NCBI GenBank assembly: GCA_022925895.1 | Contig: JAKSYS010000262.1 | Coordinates: forward strand, 64,001 to 76,602 | Source: Fragilaria crotonensis | Lineage: Eukaryota > Bacillariophyta > Fragilariophyceae > Fragilariales > Fragilariaceae | Reading direction: 5' to 3' | Length of the DNA: 12,602 nucleotides | Shown here: positions 1-7,842 of the stretch, in pieces | Layout: the number at the start of each line of letters is the position of its first letter | Numbering within the stretch: position 1 is the first letter of the stretch | Notes under the pieces: generated by a model | The model's input: the letters and a program-made list of their open reading frames with translations, nothing else | Databases searched by the model: none | What the model was told of the DNA's origin: nothing | Program-made: the position numbers and the translations under genes

Positions 1-2
1 CA

Positions 3-995
3 CACCTAGGGATACCTGCCTTGAGTCTACTGCGTGATGTCCAGGTTCACGCACGTAGCGTTCGAGAGACTGGCAGTCCATCTGTTCGAAACGGACTCGG
101 TGACAAGGGTTCCATGTATGCTGTTGGAACGCGTATCATGCATGATAAACACACTCGCTCGCGGTATGTCACATCTTCTTCGGAAGCCATGCAGGAAAAT
201 TTGTCAAAAGCTGTCTCTGCAGCAGCTCGGCTTGCTGCTGTGACGGTCCCTGCTGTCCTTAGGGTCATGCAGGATATGGAAGAGGATGGTGGTATCCCAC
301 CTCCTGAGGGTGGTATGAATGGTGATGGCCATTTTTGTCGTGTTACACATACAATGGATGTTAGTGTTGATCTTTCCAACTCCTCTCACTATGACGTAAA
401 CGATGCTTCTCAAGGTTTTAGTATATGGACGGAGGATTCACCAGGAACTACAAAGGACTGGTACTTTGTCTTGCCAAATGTGTACGGACGGCGTAATGGT
501 GACGGCCACAAGACTTACAATGGTTTGGCTATTCAACTAACACATGGTGTCCTGATAAGTTGGGATGGCAGGTTGATACGGCACTGTACGTCCTTAATGA
601 ACCGTCCTCATGAATCAGAACATGTATATGGGACATTTTTTGCTGCCAAAAATTCTATTGTGAGGTATGGTGCACGCATCGCACGACAAAGAGCACATGA
701 GCTTGCGCAACAGCAACAACAACAACAACAAAAAGTCAATGAGGTACCTGCTGCAGATGTTGTTGGACAAGAACACCAGCAGGATGTCGTTGGGGTTGGT
801 GAAGGGCCTCTTCGAGAAGAAGAAGACAATGAATCGTGGGTTGACGATGGCAGCTTTGATGGAGAAAACAAAGACGATGATGGTATGGAGGACAAGGACA
901 TGGGAATGGTTGTGGAACTATCCAACGACAACAATATATCCCTGGAGGATGTTATCGATAACATCGATGATGTATCCTGGGGATGTCATCAATGA
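3..995 (+). CDS. Oxygenase-like protein (candidate Fe(II)/2-oxoglutarate fold), 5'-partial
   Basis: The frame is open from the window edge to a TGA at 993-995, so the true start probably lies upstream; the first in-frame ATG is at 114, but the residues before it already look coding. Seen: SHYDVND with HxD at 387-395, then WYFVLPN, then HGVLISWDGR with His at 543-545 and Arg at 570-572, followed by IRHCTS and YGTFFAAK. An HxD pair, a second His about 50 residues later and an Arg 9 residues after it match the metal- and 2-oxoglutarate-binding order of Fe(II)/2OG dioxygenases (known for the family). Assignment to that fold is inference. After the core come eight glutamines (708-731) and a tail rich in Asp and Glu, probably disordered. 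No frameshifts are visible, unlike the neighbouring transposase. It converges on the MULE gene and could be its passenger. Alternative: an unnamed conserved algal domain with another activity. Confidence 0.72.
   Translation, partial: HLGIPALSLLRDVQVHARSVRETGSPSVRNGLGDKGSMYAVGTRIMHDKHTRSRYVTSSSEAMQENLSKAVSAAARLAAVTVPAVLRVMQDMEEDGGIPPPEGGMNGDGHFCRVTHTMDVSVDLSNSSHYDVNDASQGFSIWTEDSPGTTKDWYFVLPNVYGRRNGDGHKTYNGLAIQLTHGVLISWDGRLIRHCTSLMNRPHESEHVYGTFFAAKNSIVRYGARIARQRAHELAQQQQQQQQKVNEVPAADVVGQEHQQDVVGVGEGPLREEEDNESWVDDGSFDGENKDDDGMEDKDMGMVVELSNDNNISLEDVIDNIDDVSWGCHQ
708..731 (+). repeat. CAA/CAG run encoding polyglutamine
   Basis: Eight consecutive Gln codons lie in frame in the oxygenase-like gene, just after its conserved core. 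They mark the border between the folded part and the acidic low-complexity tail. Length variation between copies would be expected. Confidence 0.9.
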
Positions 996-1063
996 CTTGC
1001 TTTCAAGACAAAGGTGACATCTGTGCTCGAAGCCAATTGCAAGAGAGTCTGAGGAATACAGAA

Positions 1064-1092
1064 ATGTCATAGTAAAGCAATGACTATGACAT
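1064..1092. repeat. Perfect 10-bp inverted repeat between convergent stop codons
   Basis: The arms ATGTCATAGT (1064-1073) and ACTATGACAT (1083-1092) are exact reverse complements around a 9-base loop. The hairpin lies in the 117-bp gap between the oxygenase-like stop (995) and the transposase stop (1113), so both transcripts could carry it in their 3' ends. A role in 3'-end formation or RNA stability is inference. Confidence 0.85.
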
Positions 1093-1112
1093 CACTGTTA
1101 ATCGGTTACATA

Positions 1113-3179
1113 TTAATATTCAAAGTCATCAACTTCGCTGAGGTTGGTCAAATTATGAAAGACTCGCTTCTTACTTGGTGACTTGGCTATCCATGACATC
1201 ACTGATGTAAGGGCATAAAAGTCATTTGCAGACAGCTGTGAATCGATGTCAAGAGGGTTTCCACCCTCCCCAAGGAGTGTTACCTTGGCAATGACTTGCT
1301 TAATTCCAATCTCTCGATTCTTTTTCTTATTGACAACAACTGCATTTGCACCTCTTGACATGGCGTAGAGGTCTGTGATGGAGATGTGTGCTGCACCAAC
1401 AAGATGTGAGAAGATACTTGGGCTTGGGTGTAAACGATGGTTGAGCTGCTTCACTGCGAACGTTTCTAAAATGCCATAGCAGAATTGGTCCTTGTCACAG
1501 TGAGGTACATGTTTTCCTCGATGTGCCATCAAGGTGCACTGGTTTACTGTATGACCATCTTCAAGGCAGAAGCCACATGACCTACGTTTTGATGCACCAG
1601 TTTTAGGAAGACGGAACGTTTCTGTTCGTGACCTGAGTCGATTTGTTGTTGGACGTCCATTGCAAGGAACCGATGCAGGTGCTTGTGTTCTGTGATGGTC
1701 GGGAACATTCCTTCCTGGAAAGAGGTTGGGTGTGCCTGCAGAAAATGAATGAAGATACTGCTCGATGGCTTCATTGAATGTAGCTGTACCCAGTGAGTCA
1801 TTCCCTTTGAGCAAATTTGTTACCCGCAGGATCATTCCACACACAGAAACCTTCTTGGATGCATCATTCTGCTTCATGGCAACTTCAACAAGCTCACAGG
1901 CAACTCTCTTGAGCATCGCATATGTGATGGTCGAGCTGGACTGAGCCGCCAGGACAACAACGTCATTGGTGACGTGAAGTTGGGACTGGCATACAATTGA
2001 CTCGTCCCTGGCCCCAACTCCACTGCTGTCATCGTCCTGAGTTGTCCCTTCCATAAGCGTGAAAGCATCTTGTTGAGTTGTTGGAATGCTGTCATCCGGG
2101 AAAGTTTGTGGTAATGGCGTGTCAATGGAATTGCAATCACTATCTAGTGAAACATCATCTTGGTGGGTTTCCTGATTGGAAGCATATTCTTGTACTTCAA
2201 TGTCGTCGCCTTCTGTCCTGCAGAGTTGGGAGTCATTGGATAGCATAAGCTTTGGTCGCTGTTGCCATCGCAGCTCATTCCACAAGTGCGGTAGAAACTC
2301 TCCATTGGCCAAGGCTGTTTCATGGGGGCATTGTATGCGAAGGGCAACCCTGTGTCGGCAATCACATCGCGTTCCATTACTAGTTGAAAAAATCCTTGGC
2401 TTGGGGTTGCATACTTCTATGCGACATACATGGATAACATCATCACTGATGTGCTCAACCTGGTAGTTATGTGCCTCGCTTCTCATCTCCTGCCATAGCT
2501 CAAAACCCCAGCTGGATGAGAAGTTGATGGCATTGATATCAGGCGCATCCATTTTCGATTGTTGGACGATGCTTGCTACTGCTGCTGAGAGGTGATACTT
2601 TGATATTGAATGATTTCTCTCTGATGAGATGTCAGCATGTTGACAGAGAATGGTACTAATGGCGGTGGCAGGGTCATCCAAACAAACTGACCCAATTCTT
2701 TGAACAAAGTTTGAATGATTCTGCTCTGCATGTGATGATCCGTGTCTCCAAAGAGATCCTGCCTGATGTGACACAATATGCTTCGCAAACTTGTCTCGAT
2801 TCCGATACCATCTTTGTAAATACTCATTGTACTTGCAATCCTGATTACGCATTAATGCAATGGCAGAGTTAAAACCATCATGGTACTGCACCTCGGTTTC
2901 ACCAAAGAGCATCTTTGACATCGAGTCCTTTACAACGGGCCACAGAGCATTGCCAAAGTAGGATGGCCAGTCCTCTCGAAATAGATGGTAAGCATCCCAG
3001 CCAAGGTTGCAAGTATCTTCGATACCAAGGGACTGTAACAACGCACTGGTCACAAAACAATCTGAGAAAATCATGAGCACGTCCTTACGTGGTCTTCGTG
3101 GTGCATGGGTGAATACAAAGTTGCAAATCCATGCGTATGTTTCAATTCGTTCAGCACATGAAATGGACTCGCAAGCCAC
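1113..3179 (-). CDS. MULE transposase C-terminal part: catalytic D and E, SWIM finger, CCHC knuckle
   Basis: This second frame of the broken transposase begins in family-like sequence (VACESISCAERIETYAW) with no ATG at its upstream edge, so it is a continuation and not a gene of its own. It holds the second Asp with the following C...D.YHL signature, the catalytic Glu, then the SWIM zinc finger (about residues 272-286 of this frame). After a low-complexity acidic linker comes a CX2CX4HX4C zinc knuckle (Cys535, Cys538, His543, Cys548). A C-terminal stretch of about 140 residues resembles nothing I recognise; it has a basic KKKNRE patch and an acidic end. The knuckle and this tail make the protein longer than a minimal MULE transposase. 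Confidence 0.83.
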   Translation of the reverse strand: MACESISCAERIETYAWICNFVFTHAPRRPRKDVLMIFSDCFVTSALLQSLGIEDTCNLGWDAYHLFREDWPSYFGNALWPVVKDSMSKMLFGETEVQYHDGFNSAIALMRNQDCKYNEYLQRWYRNRDKFAKHIVSHQAGSLWRHGSSHAEQNHSNFVQRIGSVCLDDPATAISTILCQHADISSERNHSISKYHLSAAVASIVQQSKMDAPDINAINFSSSWGFELWQEMRSEAHNYQVEHISDDVIHVCRIEVCNPKPRIFSTSNGTRCDCRHRVALRIQCPHETALANGEFLPHLWNELRWQQRPKLMLSNDSQLCRTEGDDIEVQEYASNQETHQDDVSLDSDCNSIDTPLPQTFPDDSIPTTQQDAFTLMEGTTQDDDSSGVGARDESIVCQSQLHVTNDVVVLAAQSSSTITYAMLKRVACELVEVAMKQNDASKKVSVCGMILRVTNLLKGNDSLGTATFNEAIEQYLHSFSAGTPNLFPGRNVPDHHRTQAPASVPCNGRPTTNRLRSRTETFRLPKTGASKRRSCGFCLEDGHTVNQCTLMAHRGKHVPHCDKDQFCYGILETFAVKQLNHRLHPSPSIFSHLVGAAHISITDLYAMSRGANAVVVNKKKNREIGIKQVIAKVTLLGEGGNPLDIDSQLSANDFYALTSVMSWIAKSPSKKRVFHNLTNLSEVDDFEY

Positions 3180-4210
3180 AAAATCTTCTTGTCACCATCA
3201 AGCACAACGATTGCTATGTATGGCCAGTGCAGAGAATTCTGTTGACGTTTCATGGCATCCAAGAAAAGGCACTCACCATATGCCTCAAAGGCAGCTCGCA
3301 TTGCAGGTGTCATCCACACAACACCTGTGGGTGACCCATCTGCCGCTCTGGCAATGCTATATGAGAAGCCCACATCTTTCGATGCAAGTTTCTCCATGTA
3401 CACTTGAACCTTCCACTTGTTTTCATCAGAAGATAGTGCCTCTTGAAGGATTTCACGCGCATGTTTGGTGGCAAGGTCAAGAAAGGGAGTATCATCAGAA
3501 TCTGTGAAATTAGAATTGCTGAGCTCTCGCAACGCAGCAGGAGAGGTATCTATGGATTCCATAGCACATGTGGGCCCTAGCCTCTTGGCTTTGAGCCTAA
3601 AATTTGTAAGCAACTGAGAATCGAACACCACAGACTGGGGTAATACTTGCTGCAGCATGTATCGCAGAAGGCGAGAAGGCACATGTCCTGCGTTAAGCAG
3701 TTGAATGATGTCCCACATCTTCTGCTTGGAAACTTGAACTGTGAAGTGGCCATTCCTCTTTCTCATCACCTGTACTTGAGCGACACTTGGTTGGCAACCG
3801 TGGGTGTGCAGAAATGAAGCTTTTGTGATCCTGACAGCCTCTGGTGGTGCCAATGGTATCTTGGCACTGGCTTTGGTGTACTGAATGCGGAAAGTGCATC
3901 CACACCTAATGCTGTTAACATTTCTTGTCTTCTTCCCGCCTTCAATGGAATGTTCCACAGCATCAGCCAACTTCATTTTCTTGTATGCAGGGGTGCTGTG
4001 CTTAGGATTCATGCCTCGACCACAAAGGAAAGAATTGCCATTTTCAGCAATTGTGAAGCCAAATCGGGTGGCAAGCTCATCCTGCACAGCTTTCTTGAGT
4101 GTGTCCTTATTCTCCCAGTACAATTCCTGTCTGGCTGGAAACTTTTCATGTCCAACACGAACAATCTCTTGAAGCTGCAGGTGCTGGTTCGTGAGGTGAG
4201 GGTCCTCCAT
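3175..4210 (-). CDS. MULE transposase N-terminal part: FAR1-like domain and first catalytic Asp
   Basis: This is the first reading frame of the broken transposase, productive from the ATG at 4210 to about the frameshift. It holds the Cys/His positions of a FAR1/WRKY-GCM1-like DNA-binding domain (Cys at about 3904-3896, HTH at about 3808-3800). A linker follows, then the start of the RNase-H-like catalytic fold: FEAYGECLFLDAM, a helix-strand pattern typical of MULEs, and IAIVVLDGDKK. Past the frameshift the frame runs on to a stop near 3071, but those residues (to about 3176 onward) no longer resemble the family. If the break is real, the truncated product could bind DNA without cutting it; that is inference. 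Confidence 0.8.
3180..3183 (-). other. Frameshift site (A4 on plus, T4 on coding strand)
   Basis: Upstream the coding frame reads DGDKK; downstream it reads VACESIS in the frame one base back. One extra T here (T5) would join them as ...KKIFVACES..., a smooth family-like sequence. It is not a classic -1 slippery heptamer, because the P-site codon would not re-pair. A lost base or a sequencing error in a homopolymer is more likely than programmed slippage. Confidence 0.8.
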
Positions 4211-4225
4211 GGTCAGCGGTCCCAA

Positions 4226-4779
4226 AATTACAAATTAGTGCAACCAGCAGCATTTCCATAGTTACGATTAGCACCAATTCTATGTACCGGTGTAGGAGGA
4301 TACCAGAGCTCCCGTGGCTCTCGTTTTCAAATTGCAGTGCGGATCCAATGACAACCCAATTGGCCCAATTCCAAGCATCGGCCTAGAATTCCACTTACCA
4401 TGAGTATGACATATTGATACACATGGACTGGGATTGTAAGTGTGGACAAGGGTTCGTATCGATGACATCGACATGACGTTATGATCATCTGTGCGGGAAG
4501 GGTTATGTTTATATCTTCCATATAGATTCTAAATAGATCGAAATATCTAGACGTGAAGCTTTATCCTGACACCCCTCAACTCTCTATGGCAGTTCGGTAC
4601 TTAGTACGTGGTACTGGCGTACTGTCTCATTGGATGAATTCAGATGTGCTGTAGAGCTGTACGTCGGTGTACACTGCTGTATGTTCACCCACTTTCTCCA
4701 ACGAGTACAGATGTACCACCCATACTGTGACAGTAAAAGAACTGTACCAATTGTGTACAGTGTACAGTGCTTGCAATCG
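4226..4779. other. Gene-free interval upstream of the MULE transposase; GTAC-rich in second half
   Basis: I see no convincing reading frame on either strand. The first part should include the transposase promoter and any right-hand MULE terminus, but no TATA box or inverted terminal repeat was recognised. TCGATG-A-CATCGA at 4459-4471 is a short palindrome. From about 4600 to 4770 the DNA is dense in GTAC, GTACT and GTGTAC words, a style shared with later intergenic parts of this window. Confidence 0.6.
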
Positions 4780-5440
4780 TCACAAAAATGCAAGACACAC
4801 AACAAACATCTTTGAGTCGTCGTTCAGTTCGTTCCAATCCGCTTCGACATTTCGACATGGTTGAACGTTGAACCTGCTCGCCATCACACTGGACAAAGAA
4901 AACTCGTCGGCAATAAGAGGCATGTCTTCCAGGCCCACATACCAGACACGCAATTCTTGTTGTGGTGATGATGAGTAAGCCTCGACCGTGGTCGGAGGGG
5001 TTGTTGTCGACTCGGTGAAAGCCCACACTTTTTCGCTGTATGGCAATATTCCGTGATTCGATGGGCAAGAATTCATGACATGCGTATTGTCATATCTGGT
5101 CGAACCAACCACGATGTGAGACAGATAAAAGTTGCGTCTCGCACGGGTCCAGCTTTTGCAAGATGATCTCCATGCCAGAACTGAATGAAAGAGTCGGAAT
5201 GGTTGACTCCTGCAGAAAAGCAATCATCGCCGGCCGAATGGGAGTCAAGCTCAAACGTTCAAGCCATATGCGCACAATGTAACTATGCTTTCCTGCAGGG
5301 AGTGGATCTTTTTTGGTGTTTCTCCGACAAAAAGATTCTGCGCGGTTTTCGGACTCGACCACGAGTCGTTCAAGATGACGGAGTGCTTGTTCCACAAGAT
5401 CAATGGAATGTGTCAGAAATTGGATGATTCGTTGGTGTCC
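4780..5440 (-). pseudogene. Possible relic of a host protein-coding gene, two frames
   Basis: I do not recognise the protein. Two overlapping minus-strand frames look more protein-like than the surrounding DNA. The upstream one (5440-5090) has a helical, Leu-rich start (QALRHLERLVVESENRAES) and then LTPIRPAMIAFLQES. The downstream one (ending 4780) has mixed, coding-like composition, with HIVVGSTRYDNTHVMNS and later DMPLIADEFSLSSVMASRF. They overlap at 5090-5223, and a +1 change of frame in that stretch would join them. There is no clear ATG: the upstream frame stays open past 5440 and the sequence before it ends in a T-rich/AG stretch that could be a splice acceptor. A short intron, a frameshifted pseudogene or chance are all possible. 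Not related to either transposon as far as I can see. Confidence 0.25.
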
Positions 5441-6460
5441 CCTGATTTTTTTTGATATCGAATAAATGGTGGATGCGGAATATCGACAGCTTATACATGT
5501 ACCTGAATACCTGCATCCACCGGGAAGGTTGTTCCTACAACCATGTAGTGGGATGATAAGTTGGCTGTAGGAATCTCTTCCATGCCTTGACCGTGTTCAA
5601 TCGACGCCATGAACTATGAGAAGCTCGTATGCGTAATCACACATGCCACATGCGGCTTAACATCATATTGTAGCACAAAGAGTGGTTTGTATGCATACAT
5701 GCATGGTGCACATAGCATGAAGCATGAGAAGTGAACACCGCAAACTGTAGGTGCTCCAAGTTCGGAGCAGTACTCTGACGGAGAGTACTCCTGGAACGTT
5801 CGGCACATTTGACAATGACGATGATGATGATGGGTATGCACTCCAGGTAAGTATGGTTCAAATGCATGTGTGAAACGACAGTATTCCTACCTACCAAATT
5901 GTTAGCGAACTCATTGTGGAAGGGAGATTCAACGAATCAACGAGCTGGCATTGAAGCGGATGGGGGGAATCTGCTAGGAGTCAACTCAATCACAATCTGG
6001 GATTGTGATGTGCCCGTGTGTGTTGAACATGCTGGTCGTACTTGTAATGCAAGCGCAGCCTAATATTTTTTTTAATTTTCATACACGCACCATGTATCTT
6101 GACAGGAAATTCGGACGACTGTCGTCAATGTTTCGATCCTTTTAAGAGTCTGACTCCTCTTCTTTGGGGCTGTTCCTGCTTCCGGTGGTGGGCCTGGACC
6201 CAAGAATACGCAACGTGGGCTCATCGTTGTTTCTCGACTTGTTTATGACCTTCCAAGGTATCTCAGATAACTTGGCTCATCCAATATTGATAGCAATATA
6301 TTGCAATATATTGCAATATATATATCGTTTATACCCGCAGTACAGTACTTCATACTACGTACGTCACGCTGGTCGCTGCTCAGCAGTACTAGTAGATCAT
6401 AATACTACTGTCTTACTGTCCATATACATTATATCCTACTACATATATCCTACTATATTA
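5441..6460. other. Gene-free interval of about 1 kb
   Basis: Only short, unconvincing frames occur on both strands. Contents include a small (GAT)n tract near 5818-5830, the AT-rich 10-bp tandem repeat at 6293-6322, and GTACTT/TACTAC-rich DNA from about 6330 to 6455 leading into the dispersed repeat. No RNA gene or transposon coding remnant was recognised. Confidence 0.6.
6293..6322. repeat. 10-bp AT-rich tandem repeat, three units
   Basis: The unit GCAATATATT occurs twice, followed by a third copy with one changed base. The unit with its neighbour forms GCAATATATTGC palindromes. No function is evident; it is a simple-sequence array. Confidence 0.85.
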
Positions 6461-6463
6461 TAA

Positions 6464-6688
6464 ATTAATTGTGTGTGTGCGTGCGTGCGTCCGTCTGTTA
6501 CGGAGTATGACCACTCTGGGGTACTGGATGAAATGAATACTGTCTGAATTTTTTCGCTTCGCCAGGGTTGAGTACTGAAAGTAAACAGTAACAGTAAATG
6601 TAGTGGTACGGAGTACGACCAGGTTGGGGGTACTGTACGTCCAGTTTCCTGTAGTAGACACTCAGATCAAATGTGAGGTACCCACTAG
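6464..6688 (+). repeat. Dispersed repeat R, copy 1 (left of Helitron)
   Basis: Starts with a GTGTGTGCGTGCGTGC tract, then TTACGGAGTATGACCACTC and GGGGTACTGG, a variable middle, then GTGGTACGGAGTACGACC and CCAGTTTCCTGTAGTAGAC, ending in CCCACTAG. Both halves recur in the same orientation and order at the right end of the window. The two halves share an ACGGAGTAYGACCA core, so R may itself have arisen from an older tandem doubling. Confidence 0.85.
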
Positions 6689-6807
6689 CGTCCGTCTGTT
6701 ACGGAGTATGACCACTCTGGGGTACTGGATCAAATGAATACTGTCTGAATTTTTTCACTACGGAGCTTCGCCAGGGTTGAGTACTGAAAGTAAACAGTAA
6801 CAGTAAC
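6689..6807 (+). repeat. Dispersed repeat R, copy 2 (first half only)
   Basis: The stretch from CGTCCGTCTGTTACGGAG to AAACAGTAACAGTAA nearly repeats 6489-6597, about 200 bp to the left. The main differences are one G/C substitution and a short CACTACGGA-type insertion before GCTTCGCCAGGG. This is a local tandem duplication of the first half of R. Confidence 0.85.
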
Positions 6808-7178
6808 CAAGAAGCTTCGCCAGTATTGGTGCTTGGCCCCCGCATGAACGCAAATTTTTTGGTTACAAATGTCATCCCTTACTCAAATAACGTTTTATTA
6901 ACGGTGGGTTTTTTCGTTAACGGCGGGTTGCGTCGTGAAGTTGTATTATTGGTGGTCATTGCACAGTACTGTACGCTGGCTGTACTGTAGTCCCTGTTAC
7001 GACTCTACATTGTACTCCAGTACCTCATACACTCACTCACTATAAGATGTACTCCAAGTACTGTACAGTATGGTACTGTACGCTGTACTGTAGACTCCAG
7101 TACCTCATACACCTACAGTAATTGTACCGCTCACATAATTCCTTGCTTCCAATTCTTTCCAATCAGCATATAACCATT
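6808..7178. other. Helitron 5' leader region; left terminus not located
   Basis: No gene is seen. The DNA holds a T-rich/GGGTT segment (6898-6929) and a block from 6960 to 7111 in which GTACTGTACGCTG, CTGTACTGTAG and CTCCAGTACCTCATACAC occur twice. TACTGTACAGTA at 7059-7070 is a perfect 12-bp palindrome. The promoter of the Helitron gene and its TC-type left end should be here or just to the left, but no terminus could be identified from sequence alone. Confidence 0.5.
6898..6929 (+). repeat. Two copies of TTAACGGYGGGTT, with T6 between
   Basis: The 13-mer occurs at 6898-6910 and 6917-6929 with one C/T difference. The inner 15 bases GTGGGTTTTTTCGTT (6904-6918) recur exactly at 12277-12291, beyond the 3' end of the Helitron gene, in the same orientation. 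Confidence 0.8.
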
Positions 7179-7814
7179 ATGTCACACCCAAGTAAACATT
7201 CACTATCAACAAAGCCAGCTGCCATTGCAGCAAGGAAAAGGCGTGCCAAACTTCGCAACCTGTCCCAAGAAGAAGGTGGTGACCCTGTAGCTGCCACACA
7301 GATGGCCGCCATCACCACCAGGAACCGTGAGCAGAAGAGACAAACACGTCTGGAGCGCCTCCAGAGATCTCAAGAAGGTGACCCTGTTGCTGTCACACAG
7401 ATGGCCGCCATCACCACCAGGAACCGTGAGCAGAAGAGACAAACACGTCTGGAGTGCCTCCAGAGATCTCAAGAAGGTGACCCTGTTGCTGTCACACAGA
7501 TGGCTGCCATCACCACTCAGCACCAAGAGCAGATGAGACAAACACGTCTGGAGCGCCTCCAGAGATCTCAAGAAGGTGACCCTGTTGCTGCCACACAGAT
7601 GGCTGCCATCACCACTCAGCACCAAGAGCAGATGAGACAAACACGTCTGGAGCGCCTCCAGAGATCTCAAGAAGGTGACCCTGTTGCTGCCACACAGATG
7701 GCTGCCATCACCACTCAGCACCAAGAGCAGATGAGACAAACACGTCTGGAGCGCCTCCAGAGATCTCAAGAAGGTGACCCTGTTGCTGCCACACAGATGG
7801 CTGCCATCACCACT
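7179..7814 (+). CDS. Helitron N-terminal segment with 33-residue basic repeats
   Basis: The frame starts at the ATG at 7179 (ACCATTATG context). The frame is open further upstream, but with no other ATG. After a Ser/Lys-rich leader with ARKRRAKLR it enters an array of 33-residue repeats bearing TRNREQKRQTRLERLQRSQ or its QHQEQMRQ variant. The pattern is highly charged and helical, suited to a long coiled coil or a repeated DNA-binding helix. Basic repeats of other lengths are known before the Rep domain of some Helitron proteins, but correspondence here is inference. The sixth copy loses a C after 7814, which ends the frame at a TGA at 7830-7832. Confidence 0.75.
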
Positions 7815-7842
7815 AGCACCAAGAGCACATGAGACAAACACG
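7272..7842 (+). repeat. 99-bp tandem repeat array, five full units and a partial sixth
   Basis: Units begin at 7272, 7374, 7473, 7572, 7671 and 7770 with GAAGGTGACCCTGTTGCTG or close variants; the first is 3 bp longer. Units 1-2 encode RNREQKRQ and units 3-5 encode QHQEQMRQ. Units 4 and 5 look identical and unit 3 nearly so, pointing to recent unequal exchange or slippage. The period is a multiple of three, so copy changes keep the frame. The sixth unit lost one base and then diverges after 7842. Confidence 0.95.

Larger units (their letters stand above)
1113..4210 (-). pseudogene. MULE (Mutator-like) DDE transposase, one frameshift
   Basis: This is the transposase that would bind the element's ends and catalyse cut-and-paste transposition in the nucleus. 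The start is ATG at 4210-4208 in a good context (ACCATGG). The stop is at 1115-1113. Read across one break the product is about 1,030 residues, long for the family. Order of parts: a FAR1-like zinc-binding N-terminus (RCGC and HTHGC); the first catalytic Asp in FLDAMK (3259-3257); the second Asp in FSDCF (3062-3060); the Glu in AEQN (2726-2724); a SWIM finger CDC...CPH (about 2366-2322); and a CCHC knuckle. The spacings, about 66 and 112 residues, fit MULE transposases. A single missing base in an A4 run (3180-3183, plus strand) separates the first Asp from the other two catalytic residues, so neither half can be active alone. No nonsense codon was seen elsewhere. Confidence 0.87.
1..4225. mobile_element. 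Mutator-like element (MULE), left part cut by window edge; ends not identified
   Basis: The region is defined by the MULE transposase on the minus strand, with the convergent oxygenase-like gene possibly inside the same element. The left end is outside the window. At the right, I searched the DNA after the transposase start for terminal inverted repeats or a 9-11 bp target duplication and found nothing, since the partner end is not present. The right limit given is therefore only the gene limit. Confidence 0.5.

Noticed and set aside
951-962. GTTATCGATAAC palindrome
   Set aside because: It lies inside the coding tail of the oxygenase-like gene, where repeated GAT/GAC codons make such palindromes likely by chance.
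608-964. 118-residue minus-strand frame with polycysteine
   Set aside because: Antisense shadow of the polyglutamine and acidic tail of the oxygenase-like gene; the Cys run is only the complement of the CAA/CAG tract in another frame.
3176-3190. Programmed -1 ribosomal frameshift in the MULE gene
   Set aside because: The site (AAG ATT TTG on the coding strand) lacks a slippery heptamer allowing both tRNAs to re-pair; an extra T restores the frame more simply.
4211-4600. MULE right terminal inverted repeat
   Set aside because: No stretch could be matched to an opposite end, because the left end of the element is outside the window.
5866-6063. 65-residue plus-strand frame
   Set aside because: Low-complexity-free but with no motif or transcript signal, and within a stretch of short random frames.
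7272-7842. CRISPR-like regular repeats
   Set aside because: The 99-bp units are contiguous, have no unique spacers, and encode an in-frame protein repeat.
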